From positions 1 to 55,083 of the forward strand of contig CAISIV010000107.1 of NCBI GenBank assembly GCA_903885555.1: a stretch of DNA of 55,083 nt, given 5' to 3'. The translations under genes were made by a program, and so were the position numbers. The DNA comes from an uncultured Hyphomicrobiales bacterium (lineage in GTDB: Bacteria; Pseudomonadota; Alphaproteobacteria; Rhizobiales; Xanthobacteraceae). Under the pieces are notes generated by a model. The model was not told the origin of the DNA and ran no database searches. It saw only the letters and a list, made by a program, of their open reading frames with translations. Below, piece by piece: positions 36,852 to 44,788 of this stretch; the stretch's first letter is position 1; each line of letters starts with the position of its first letter.

Positions 36852-37937
36852 CTATTTCCTGCGGCGCGTACGTAGCTCGATAAATCCGCCCGCCATCTGC
36901 ACGTCGAAGCGCGACAAAAAGCTCATCCCCAGCAAGCCATCGACATTCGCGCCATAAGATTTTCCGTCCACATTCTGCACCACGACTGGCACGCTGCGCG
37001 CGTTCAATTTGCCGAGCGTAACGGTGTCGGCCTTGGCAAGATTGCCTTTAGCCATTCCGTTGGCGGTTGAAAGCGTAATCTCGGCGCCATTGACGTAAGC
37101 AATCTTGGCACGGTCGGCGAATTGCGATTTGACCGATACATAGCTTGCGCCCGTATCGATAATGAAAAGCCCCTTGGTGCCGTTGATATCGACATGCGCC
37201 GTCACGACACGGCTCTGTCCACGCAACGCAAATTTTTCCTTCTGATTTTCCGGCGATACCGCGCAATTTCCCTGCCGCTCATAATCGGCGATGATCTTCT
37301 GCGTCCTGCTGTTATCGCGGGTGGCCGGGTCGATAGCGACCCAAGTGAGGATCGGGGTCGCCGCCTGACAATATTCCCCGAGCTTGGCGTAGGCTTCGGC
37401 CATGCGCTCGAAGGCGCGGCTGGAGATTTTGGCCTTGTCGGCGCTGAAAAGCTCGATCGAGTTGGCGAAGTCGGCCACCGCGCGGCGATAATCGCCAAGA
37501 CCGCCCAACGCGACGCCGCGCAGGTAATGCGCATCGTGATTGGTCGGCGCCCGCCGGACGAACTCGTCCGCCACCTCGACCGCGTTGGCGTAGTCCGAGA
37601 GCTTCAACAGCCGGTCGATCGATTGATGCAGCGCGATCATCGGCGCGCCACATCGCTTGACGAAATTATACGGCCCCATCGCGGCTTCGCGGCGATAACC
37701 GAGCTTGTCCAGGATTATTGCAAGATCGCCAATGCTTTTTTGATCGCAAGCTTCACGCTTGAGTTGCCCCAACGTCACCCAGACCTGCGGATCGTGGGCG
37801 ACCTTTTCGTTGAGCCGAATACCAAGCTGGCTATAAACCTCGGCGTAAACTTCCTCGCCGTTTTCATCAAGGTAGCCTGCCTCGGCGGCTCTGCCCAAAA
37901 GAACGAGCAGGACCAGCATTCCCACATAACGTACCAC
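36852..37937 (-). CDS. TPR repeat protein with C-terminal retropepsin-like aspartic protease domain, exported
   Basis: The 361-residue product begins with a signal peptide (YVGMLVLLVLLGRAAEAG). Tetratricopeptide-like repeats follow over about residues 120-220 (HDAHYLRGVALGGLGDYRRA, AFERMAEAYAKLGEYCQA). The C-terminal domain has the single-domain aspartic protease site LFIIDTGASYVSV and the flap/psi-loop region VDGLLGMSFLSRFDVQM, as in retropepsin-like clan AA proteins that act as dimers. GTG 37937 is chosen because a G run lies just upstream and it gives the signal peptide; the frame to 38018 does not. Substrate unknown. Confidence 0.78.
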   Translation of the reverse strand: MVRYVGMLVLLVLLGRAAEAGYLDENGEEVYAEVYSQLGIRLNEKVAHDPQVWVTLGQLKREACDQKSIGDLAIILDKLGYRREAAMGPYNFVKRCGAPMIALHQSIDRLLKLSDYANAVEVADEFVRRAPTNHDAHYLRGVALGGLGDYRRAVADFANSIELFSADKAKISSRAFERMAEAYAKLGEYCQAATPILTWVAIDPATRDNSRTQKIIADYERQGNCAVSPENQKEKFALRGQSRVVTAHVDINGTKGLFIIDTGASYVSVKSQFADRAKIAYVNGAEITLSTANGMAKGNLAKADTVTLGKLNARSVPVVVQNVDGKSYGANVDGLLGMSFLSRFDVQMAGGFIELRTRRRK

Positions 37938-38226
37938 GTGCGCCCCCCCGGCCAGCCGCTGCGCCAAGTTTAGCCGGTTCCCCAATAAGTTGCACGGGGG
38001 TCGGCAGGTGACCCACAAAGCCGGGCAATTCGGCTGTCCACTCCGGGACGGTTAACCGCCGGTAAACGCCATGGCTGCAATTTTATCAATAAAACAGGCC
38101 CAAAAACGGTCTGCCCCAATGGTTCCGCCGCCTCACAAACATATGTGCGGGTCGTGAGCAGGAACAAATGAACCTCCTCGACGCTTGCCTCGACGAATGA
38201 AGGCGAGAATGTCGCTGGAGGGTGTC

Positions 38227-38991
38227 ATGTTCAAGAAGTCCGCACTGCTTGGTTCTTTGATCGCCGTTGCCGCTTTCGGCACCGCGCAGGCCGAACCGCT
38301 TTTTGCTTTCCTCACCAATCAGCCGGCACAGACCCAGCAGGTCGCGCCGCAATACGCCCCGCAAGAAAATCTAACTGCGCAGGCCGACGTCGGCGAAGAC
38401 GCGCAACTCGATCCGCGTCTGCAGCGCCAGGTGGTCAACTATTCCACCAACGAAGCCCCGGGCACCATCGTGATCGATACGCCCAACACCTATCTCTATC
38501 TCGTGCTCGGCAACGGCCAGGCGATGCGCTACGGCATCGGCGTCGGCCGCGAAGGCTTCACCTGGGCCGGCGTCAAGAACATCGCCCGCAAGGCCGAGTG
38601 GCCGGATTGGTATCCGCCGGCTGAGATGATCAAGCGTCAGCCGTATCTGCCGCGCATGACCATGGGCGGCCCCGGCAATCCGCTCGGCGCGCGCGCCATG
38701 TATCTCGGCACCAGCGAATATCGCATCCACGGCACCAACAACCCGGCCACCATCGGCAAGCAGGTGTCGAGCGGCTGCATCCGTCTCACCAATGAAGACG
38801 TGACCGATCTCTACAATCGCGTCGCGGTCGGCGCCAAGGTTGTCGTGATGCCGATGTCCGGCACCACCGTTGCCCGCGCTCCCGCGGTTCGCCCGGTCAA
38901 CAGCGCGCAGGCGCAGCCGGTTTCACTCTCTTCGTCTTATGTGCCTGCGCGACAGAGCAGCGCACAGCAGACCTGGGCCACCATCCGCTAG
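38227..38991 (+). CDS. L,D-transpeptidase (YkuD domain), periplasmic
   Basis: L,D-transpeptidases make 3-3 peptidoglycan cross-links or attach proteins to peptidoglycan. The 254-residue product has a signal peptide (ALLGSLIAVAAFGTAQA), a YkuD domain starting near GTIVIDTPNTYLYLVLGNG, and the active site with His168 (YRIHGTNNPATIGK) and Cys184 in SSGCIRLTNEDV, where many members have SHGC. ATG 38227 has GGAGGG five bases upstream; ATG 38209 is also open. The C-terminus is a Ser/Gln/Ala-rich tail. It has its own terminator. Confidence 0.93.
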   Translation: MFKKSALLGSLIAVAAFGTAQAEPLFAFLTNQPAQTQQVAPQYAPQENLTAQADVGEDAQLDPRLQRQVVNYSTNEAPGTIVIDTPNTYLYLVLGNGQAMRYGIGVGREGFTWAGVKNIARKAEWPDWYPPAEMIKRQPYLPRMTMGGPGNPLGARAMYLGTSEYRIHGTNNPATIGKQVSSGCIRLTNEDVTDLYNRVAVGAKVVVMPMSGTTVARAPAVRPVNSAQAQPVSLSSSYVPARQSSAQQTWATIR

Positions 38992-39019
38992 TTCTATCTG
39001 ACTGAACCTCCCCCATAAC

Positions 39020-39050
39020 TTGCCCGGCATTCGTGCCGGGCAATTTTTTT
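39020..39050 (+). terminator. Rho-independent terminator of the L,D-transpeptidase gene
   Basis: TTGCCCGGCA pairs with TGCCGGGCAA around a TTCG tetraloop and is followed by seven Ts. The UUCG loop makes it especially stable. Confidence 0.95.
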
Positions 39051-39144
39051 GTGCCCTCTTCCGGCACTGACCCGCGCCCTGTAGCCTGATGACAATCAAG
39101 AAGGCACGCGGCGTCGGGCCGCGCAGCCAAGGCAGGGGAGCGAC

Positions 39145-40134
39145 ATGACAATTCTTCGCCGTGACATTCTGCAATGTGTGGCCATCATCGCCGCGCTATC
39201 GGCCACCATCGGCATAGCGCAGGCGCAACCGTTTCCCTCGCGTCCGATCACCGTCATCGTCCCCTACGCTGCCGGCGGGCCGGCCGATGCGCTGGCGCGC
39301 ATTCTCGGCGAGCGCATGCGTTCGACCCTTGGCCAGACCATCATTGTCGAGAATGTCACCGGCGCGTCGGGAACGATTGCGCTGACCCGCACGGTCAAGT
39401 CGCCACCGAACGGCTATACGCTCAGCCTTGGCCATGTCGGCTCGCACGTTGTCAGTCCCGCGATCTTTCCGCTGCCGTTCGATGTGCTGACCGACCTCGA
39501 ACCGGTTGCGCTGTTGCCCGCAAACTCGTTGCTGATCGTCGCCACCAGGAAATTTCCCGCCGGCAATCTCAAGGACATGATTGCCTGGCTCAAAGCCAAT
39601 CCGGACAAGGCGACGGCTGGCACGTCCGGCGCCGGCGGCGGTTCGCACGTCGCCGGCGTCTATTTTCAGAACCGCACCGGCACGACGTTCAGTTTCGTGC
39701 CTTATCGCGGCACCGCGCCGGCCATGGCGGATCTCATCTCCGGCCAGATCGACATCATGTTCGATCAGGCGTCGAACTCGCTCGAACAAGTGCGCGGCGG
39801 TACCATCAAGGCTTTTGCCGTGACGGCGAAGACGCGCCTGCCGTCGGCGCCGGAAATTCCGACCGTCGACGAGGCCGGCCTGCCCGGTTTCTACACCTCG
39901 ACGTGGTATGGGCTGTGGGCGCCGAAGGGTACACCCAAGGACATCATCGCCACGCTCAACGCCGCGGTGGTCGAAGCGTTGACCGATCCAGCGGTCGTCA
40001 AACGTCTGGTCGAGCAAGGGCTGGAGATCCCGGCGCGCGATCAGCTCACGCCCGAAGCGCTCGGCGCCTTCCACAAGGCCGAAGTCGAGAAGTGGTGGCC
40101 GATCGTCAAGTCGGCCAACATCAAGGCGCAGTAG
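39145..40134 (+). CDS. Tripartite tricarboxylate transporter substrate-binding protein (Bug family), second copy
   Basis: The 329-residue product has a signal peptide (QCVAIIAALSATIGIAQAQ), then FPSRPITVIVPYAAGGPAD, IIVENVTGASGTIALTRTV, YTLSLGHVGSHVV, SFVPYRGTAPAMADLISGQI and PEIPTVDEAGLPGFYTSTWY, all Bug-family marks. ATG 39145 has CAGGGGAG upstream. It is not closely similar to the Bug protein at 28501 and has no permease neighbour; tctBA at 44.3 kb is the nearest permease pair. Its 3' end overlaps the convergent NMO gene by 14 bp. Confidence 0.9.
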   Translation: MTILRRDILQCVAIIAALSATIGIAQAQPFPSRPITVIVPYAAGGPADALARILGERMRSTLGQTIIVENVTGASGTIALTRTVKSPPNGYTLSLGHVGSHVVSPAIFPLPFDVLTDLEPVALLPANSLLIVATRKFPAGNLKDMIAWLKANPDKATAGTSGAGGGSHVAGVYFQNRTGTTFSFVPYRGTAPAMADLISGQIDIMFDQASNSLEQVRGGTIKAFAVTAKTRLPSAPEIPTVDEAGLPGFYTSTWYGLWAPKGTPKDIIATLNAAVVEALTDPAVVKRLVEQGLEIPARDQLTPEALGAFHKAEVEKWWPIVKSANIKAQ

Positions 40135-41200
40135 GCGACCCCGCGCCTGCTTGCCGAGCCTCACTCCACAACTGACGCGTCAAATCAGCGGCGCCGACCT
40201 CGCGGGCCAAGCGTGCGGCCTGGCCCGACCATAGTGGCGAGAAATCGCCGGATCCATGTGCCTCAGCCGCCGTTCGCAAGGGCTGAAGGGCGACTGCTGC
40301 CGTCGGGAAGACCGGCACCTCCTGGTTCATTGGGCCGAGTTCACGCATGGCGCGGTTCATCAGACCGCGCGCGGGCTTTCCCGTGAACACGTTGGTCATG
40401 GCCGTGTCTTCGTCTCGCGCGGCGCGCAAAGCTGCAAGGTAAGGGGTGGAAATGCCAGCCTCCGGACACAGCAGATAGGCCGTGCCGATCTGAACCGCCG
40501 ACGCGCCCAGCGCAAAAGCAGCTACGAGACCCCGTGCATCGGCCACCGCACCGGCCGCGATCACCGGAACGCGAACGGCATCCGCCACCTGCGGCACGAG
40601 CGCGAAAGTGCCGACTTGCGACGCGACCGATCGCACTAGGAACATGCCACGATGGCCACCCGCTTCTGCCCCCTGAGCGATGACCGCGTCCACCCCTCTT
40701 TCATCGAGCCAGCGCGCTTCCGCGACCGTGGTCGCCGAGGAAAAGACAAGGCATCCCGCATTTCTGACGCGCTTCAGCAGCCGCTCGTCCGGCAGACCGA
40801 AATGAAAGCTGACGACCCGGGGGCGCAACTTCTCTACGACTGCGCACATGGCGTCGCCGAATGGCTCGCGGTTCGCCATCGAGATCGGCGCCGACGGATC
40901 AAGCCCAAATTCCCGGTAATAGGAGCCTAGCCTTTGCTTCCAAGCGCGTTCCCGCGCGGCATCCGGTGCTTCCGGCACGTGGCAGAAGAAATTGAGATTG
41001 AACGGCTTGTCCGTCCGCTGCCGGATGGCAGCAACCTCGGCAAGCACTTGATCGGGTGTGAGCGCCGGGCAAGCCAGCGACCCCAGCCCGCCAGCGGCGG
41101 AAACGCTCGCTGTCAGATGGCCCCGCGGGCCAACCATCGGGGCCTGGATAATCGGGATCTCAACACCCACGAGGTCAAGAAAACGCTTGTTGGACAACAT
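40121..41200 (-). CDS. Nitronate monooxygenase / 2-nitropropane dioxygenase-like flavoprotein
   Basis: The 359-residue FMN-dependent TIM barrel has the family blocks PIIQAPMVGPRGHLTASVSA, LGSLACPALTPDQVLAEV, NLNFFCHV, VVSFHFGLP, IAQGAEAGGHRGMFL, VPVIAAGAVADARGLVAAFA and GASAVQIGTAYLLCPE. Members oxidise nitronates or act as enoyl reductases, so the substrate is open. It is the last gene of a minus-strand group (enoyl-CoA hydratase, ABM, NMO) with a 50-bp gap from the ABM gene. Confidence 0.88.
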   Translation of the reverse strand: MLSNKRFLDLVGVEIPIIQAPMVGPRGHLTASVSAAGGLGSLACPALTPDQVLAEVAAIRQRTDKPFNLNFFCHVPEAPDAARERAWKQRLGSYYREFGLDPSAPISMANREPFGDAMCAVVEKLRPRVVSFHFGLPDERLLKRVRNAGCLVFSSATTVAEARWLDERGVDAVIAQGAEAGGHRGMFLVRSVASQVGTFALVPQVADAVRVPVIAAGAVADARGLVAAFALGASAVQIGTAYLLCPEAGISTPYLAALRAARDEDTAMTNVFTGKPARGLMNRAMRELGPMNQEVPVFPTAAVALQPLRTAAEAHGSGDFSPLWSGQAARLAREVGAADLTRQLWSEARQAGAGSPTAP

Positions 41201-41250
41201 TGTTCTCGCAGTTCCTTGTCCAGATCAGTCGTGCTGCCGCCTAACAACAA

Positions 41251-41595
41251 TCAATAATGAGCGGCGCGGCTGTCGGCCGGCGCCTGCTCGCGCGCCGACA
41301 TCGTATAGTCCCGCACGACGGCAGCGACGCGCAGCCGGTAATCGTCGAACACGATCTCGCGGCTTTTGCCCTGGATGGTCCGGTGCACGTCGTTCTTGCG
41401 CCAGTTCTCGATGGCTGCCTCGTCGCGCCAGAACGAAATCGCCAGCAACTTGCCGGGATCGACGACGCTCTGGAAGCGTTCGATGGAAATGAAGCCGTCG
41501 AGATCGTTGAGATGCGAGGCAAGCGCCGCGCCCATGTCCAGATAAGTCTGCGCCTTGCCGGGCTTCGGCCAGGACTCGAAGATGACCGCGATCAT
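41251..41595 (-). CDS. Antibiotic biosynthesis monooxygenase (ABM) domain protein
   Basis: The 114-residue product is a small ferredoxin-like-fold protein: MIAVIFESWPKPGKAQTYLD, FISIERFQSVVDPGKLLAIS, FWRDEAAIENWRKNDVH and DYRLRVAAVVRDYTM. This is the usual ABM/quinol-monooxygenase pattern, including the WR..H stretch. The start ATG overlaps the stop of the enoyl-CoA hydratase gene (ATGA). Enzymatic function is not shown for most relatives. Confidence 0.85.
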   Translation of the reverse strand: MIAVIFESWPKPGKAQTYLDMGAALASHLNDLDGFISIERFQSVVDPGKLLAISFWRDEAAIENWRKNDVHRTIQGKSREIVFDDYRLRVAAVVRDYTMSAREQAPADSRAAHY

Positions 41596-42413
41596 GTTGG
41601 CGACTCCGTGGCACAAGGACGTTCGGTCCAGGACCCATTATAGATCGGCGTGCGGCGCGCGATCCAGGCGCTTAAGCCCTCGCGAAGATCGTGCGTCGGC
41701 GCCATGCGCGCGAACTGCTCGCTCTCGATCGCCAGCCCTTCGCCGATGCTGGCGTTGATGCCGCGCGTCACCGCGCGCAGAATGCCGGCAGCCGCCAGCG
41801 GCGAATGCCGCATGATGCGATGCGCCATGTCGCGCGCCGCACTCAACAACTCGTCGTGCGGCACGATTTTGTTGATCAGACCCATATCGAGTGCGCGCTG
41901 CGGCGAGAACGTATCTCCGGTTAGCAACAGTTCGAGCGCGCGCTTGCGCCCGGCCAGCCGCGGCAGGCGCTGCGTGCCGCCGAATGTCGGCGGCATGCCG
42001 AGATTGATCTCCGGCTTGGCAAAGATCGCCTGCTCGCTGGCAATCGCCATATGCACGGCCTCGGTGATCTCACAGCCGCCGCCGAACGCGATGCCGTTGA
42101 CGGCGGCGATGATGGGTTTGGTGAAGGCCTCGAGCCGCGCGGTCATGGCCTGGCCGCGGCGCACGAAGTCCCGCACCGCGACATCGACGCCGCTGCGCAC
42201 ACTATCCGCGAATTCGGGAATATCGCCGCCGGCCGAGAAGGCCCGGCCATTTCCGGTCAGGATGACGGCCTGACATTCCGGGTCGGCCTCGATGGTATCG
42301 AGCAGCGCCATCAATTCGTCGATCAGCGCGTAGTTCAGCGCGTTGAGTTTCTCCGGACGATTGAACGTCAGAATCGCGATATGATCGCGCACGTCGAACA
42401 GCACGTTGGGCAT
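41592..42413 (-). CDS. Enoyl-CoA hydratase/isomerase family protein
   Basis: The 273-residue crotonase-fold protein has the oxyanion-hole loop GNGRAFSAGGDIPEFA and GIAFGGGCEITEAVHMAIA, with both catalytic-type Glu (GGGCE and FAKPEINLGMPPTFGGTQRL). ATG 42413 has CGAGGTG upstream; the frame to 42461 would run into the operator. It heads the catabolic group and is divergent from the TetR gene. The exact acyl-CoA substrate is unknown. Confidence 0.9.
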   Translation of the reverse strand: MPNVLFDVRDHIAILTFNRPEKLNALNYALIDELMALLDTIEADPECQAVILTGNGRAFSAGGDIPEFADSVRSGVDVAVRDFVRRGQAMTARLEAFTKPIIAAVNGIAFGGGCEITEAVHMAIASEQAIFAKPEINLGMPPTFGGTQRLPRLAGRKRALELLLTGDTFSPQRALDMGLINKIVPHDELLSAARDMAHRIMRHSPLAAAGILRAVTRGINASIGEGLAIESEQFARMAPTHDLREGLSAWIARRTPIYNGSWTERPCATESPT

Positions 42414-42461
42414 TGCGCACCTCGTTGCAAATCTGAAGCGAGGAAACAGCACGGCCTGCAT

Positions 42462-42489
42462 TGTGTATACTCACTATACGGTATACACG
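42462..42489. promoter_or_regulatory. Candidate TetR operator between divergent genes
   Basis: TGTGTATAC (42462-42470) and GTATACACG (42481-42489) form an inverted repeat with 8 of 9 matching positions and a 10-bp spacer. It lies 49 bp before the enoyl-CoA hydratase start and 7 bp before the TetR start, so one dimer site could control both directions. Confidence 0.65.
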
Positions 42490-42495
42490 AGCCTC

Positions 42496-43068
42496 ATGCC
42501 CAAAGACGCCCATGACACCCGCGCCCGTATCGTCGAAGCCGCTGCCAAACTGTTCTATGGCGAAGGCATCCGCAGCGTCAGCATCGACGCGGTGGCGGCC
42601 AAGGCCGGACTGACCAAGCGCACGCTCTATTATCATTTCAAAAGCAAGGACGACCTGATCGCCGCCTATCTCGAAGCGCGCGACGCGCCCAATCTCGCCG
42701 TGTTCGCGAAGTGGTTTGCGCAGGCGAAAGGACCGCTGGCGGCAAAGATCGAAAGCATCTTCACGAACCTCGCGCAGTCGGCGCGTCATCCGAAATGGAA
42801 AGGCTGCGGATTCCTGCGCACCGCCGCCGAACTGGCGGCTATGCCCGGTCATCCCGCCATTAAAGTGGGCGCAAAACACAAAACGGCGGTCGAAGCCTGG
42901 CTCGCCGGCGTGATCGCCGCCGACGGCAGAAAGAAATCGGACGAACTGGCGCGACAGATTGTCATTCTGATGGATGGTGCGTTTTCGACGATGCTCATTC
43001 ACCGTGACCCGTTATATATAGAAGCGGCCGGCCGCGCGGCAGCGGCGCTCGTCGGCACCAAGAAATAG
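42496..43068 (+). CDS. TetR/AcrR-family transcriptional regulator
   Basis: The 190-residue product has a clear TetR helix-turn-helix: RARIVEAAAKLFYGEGIRSV, then IDAVAAKAGLTKRTLYYHFK. A helical ligand domain with a conserved KGCGFLRTAAELA stretch follows. ATG 42496 gives the normal short arm before the first helix; the frame from 42406 would cover the operator and is not used. It probably represses itself and the divergent enoyl-CoA hydratase-ABM-NMO genes. It is followed at 16 bp by the ketopantoate-reductase-like gene. Confidence 0.9.
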   Translation: MPKDAHDTRARIVEAAAKLFYGEGIRSVSIDAVAAKAGLTKRTLYYHFKSKDDLIAAYLEARDAPNLAVFAKWFAQAKGPLAAKIESIFTNLAQSARHPKWKGCGFLRTAAELAAMPGHPAIKVGAKHKTAVEAWLAGVIAADGRKKSDELARQIVILMDGAFSTMLIHRDPLYIEAAGRAAAALVGTKK

Positions 43069-43084
43069 AAAAGGATTTGGCGAC

Positions 43085-44011
43085 ATGAAAATTGCGGCAA
43101 TGGCGGCGGGTGCGATCGGCGCCTATTACGGCGCGCGCTTGCAGGTCGCCGGACACGACGTCTCTTACATCGCGCGTGGCGCCAATCTCGAGGCGCTCAA
43201 GACCAAGGGCCTGACGATCGAAAGCGTGCACGGCGATCTGTCGCTGCCGAAGGTCAACGCCACCGCCAACCCGGCCGATGTCGGCCCGGTCGACATCGTG
43301 CTGTTTGCCGTGAAGCTGTGGGACACCGAGGCTGCCGCCGAGCAGGCCAGGCCGCTGATCGGACCGAACACACGCCTGATCACATTCCAGAACGGCATCG
43401 ACAGCGTCGAACGCATATCGAAAATTCTCGGGCCCGAAAAGGTCGTCGGTGGCATCGCCTACATCGCCACCAATCTGGTCGCACCGGGCACCATCAAGCA
43501 GACCAGCCAGTTTCATCAGGTGCTGTTCGGCCATGCCGACAACCACGCCGATGCGGTGCTCGATGCTTTCGTTGCCGCCGGCAAGGCCGCGAAGCTCGAC
43601 ATTGTATTGACGCCGCAGATCGAAACCGAGCTCTGGAAGAAGTTCATCTTCCTCACCGCTATGACCGGCGGCACGGCAGCGCTGCGCTCACCAGTGGGAC
43701 CCATTTTTTCAGATCCCGAAACGAAGGCCTTCTTCCGCCAGCTGATGCAGGAAGCCTTCAACGTCGGCAAAGCCAAGGGCATTGCGCTCGATCCCGCCTA
43801 CATCGACGAGCGCATGAACTTCGTCGAGACCAAGACCACGCCGACGATGAAGGGCTCGATGGCCAACGACCTCGATCGCGGCGGACGGCTGGAACTGGAT
43901 TGGTTGTCCGGCAAGGTGCGTGCGCTCGGCCGCGAACTCAATATTCCGACGCCGGCGAGCGACACGGTCTACACCGTGCTCAAGCTGCATCGCATGGGCG
44001 CCAAAGCATAG
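43085..44011 (+). CDS. 2-dehydropantoate 2-reductase family protein
   Basis: The 308-residue NADP-dependent protein has an N-terminal Rossmann motif (MKIAAMAAGAIGAYYGARL, with AAGAIG in place of the usual GxGAIG), IVLFAVKLWDTEAAAEQ, TFQNGIDSVERI, the conserved lysine in IETELWKKFIFLTAMTG and the C-terminal MKGSMANDLDRGGRLELDWL. PanE makes pantoate for CoA, but many bacteria have several relatives with other roles. Its place behind a TetR gene and beside catabolic genes hints at a non-pantothenate role. AAAGGA lies upstream. Confidence 0.85.
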   Translation: MKIAAMAAGAIGAYYGARLQVAGHDVSYIARGANLEALKTKGLTIESVHGDLSLPKVNATANPADVGPVDIVLFAVKLWDTEAAAEQARPLIGPNTRLITFQNGIDSVERISKILGPEKVVGGIAYIATNLVAPGTIKQTSQFHQVLFGHADNHADAVLDAFVAAGKAAKLDIVLTPQIETELWKKFIFLTAMTGGTAALRSPVGPIFSDPETKAFFRQLMQEAFNVGKAKGIALDPAYIDERMNFVETKTTPTMKGSMANDLDRGGRLELDWLSGKVRALGRELNIPTPASDTVYTVLKLHRMGAKA

Positions 44012-44072
44012 TTCCTGGCCGCTCAACGCGAGCCGTCACGCTCACGTCTTAATGCTCCTGTCTTTTGACGTT

Positions 44073-44108
44073 GCGCGCCGCAAGGATTGTTTCTTGCGGC
44101 GCGCCTTT
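44073..44108 (+). terminator. Rho-independent terminator after the ketopantoate-reductase-like gene
   Basis: GCGCGCCGCAAG pairs perfectly with CTTGCGGCGCGC around an 8-base loop, then CTTTT. Confidence 0.9.
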
Positions 44109-44317
44109 TCATTTTGGCAGGCCACACAAACACGCTTTAGACTTAAGTCGCGAGATGTCTGAAATAACTATTGATCTGACTGATATTTTGCCGGAACGGG
44201 AATTTTTCGGCTGCAAATGTAAATTCCCCATCAACGCAACATTACCGATTTTTAACGAAGGCCTGATCGAGGCATGAGCTAAGGGTTCAGGCAAAAGCCC
44301 CTTGGGAGGGAGTGCCT
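44109..44317. other. AT-rich leader of tctBA
   Basis: These 209 bp are less GC-rich than the neighbours and should hold the tctBA promoter. A 40-codon frame (44155-44277) is open but has no ribosome site, so I do not call it a gene. No palindrome stands out. Confidence 0.4.
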
Positions 44318-44788
44318 GTGTTCGATACGCTTCTGCACAAACGCGATTTTTATGCCGGCGGGATAATGACCCTGCTCGGTGCCGGGGTGACGCTCAATTC
44401 GATGAGCTATAATACCGGCACCCTGATGCACATGGGTCCCGGGATGTTTCCGTTCATCCTCGGCGTCACCCTGACATTCATCGGCGTGCTGATCTTCGGC
44501 ACCGCAATCGTCACTCCGCTCGAGCCGGACGAGCACATCCTGCCGCGCAACAAGGAATGGCTGGGCTGGTTCTGCATTCTCGCGGGCCCCGTGCTGTTCA
44601 TCATCATGGGCCACTTCTTCGGCATGGCGGCGGCGACATTCTTCTGCGTCTTCGTCTCGGCGCTCGGCGATCGCCAGTCGACCTGGAAGAGTTCGGCCCT
44701 GCTCGGTCTGTTCATCACCATTCCCGGCTGCCTGCTGTTCTCCTACGTGCTGCAGCTTCCGTTTCCGCTGTTCCGGTGGGGTTTCTAA
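44318..44788 (+). CDS. tctB: Tripartite tricarboxylate transporter small permease TctB
   Basis: TctB is the small four-helix membrane subunit of TTT importers. The 156-residue product shows helices near FYAGGIMTLLGAGVTLNSM, MFPFILGVTLTFIGVLIFG, GWFCILAGPVLFIIMGHFFG and LLGLFITIPGCLLFSYVLQ, and the family MGPGMFPFILG turn. GTG 44318 is chosen because the GGGAGGG Shine-Dalgarno ends seven bases upstream; GTG 44312 is too close. The large permease gene follows after its stop codon without a gap. Confidence 0.88.
   Translation: MFDTLLHKRDFYAGGIMTLLGAGVTLNSMSYNTGTLMHMGPGMFPFILGVTLTFIGVLIFGTAIVTPLEPDEHILPRNKEWLGWFCILAGPVLFIIMGHFFGMAAATFFCVFVSALGDRQSTWKSSALLGLFITIPGCLLFSYVLQLPFPLFRWGF

Noticed and set aside
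44155-44277. A 40-codon frame (MSEITIDLTD...) before tctB
   Set aside because: No ribosome site precedes it and no family is recognised. It lies in the AT-rich leader where short frames occur by chance; conservation in relatives would change this view.
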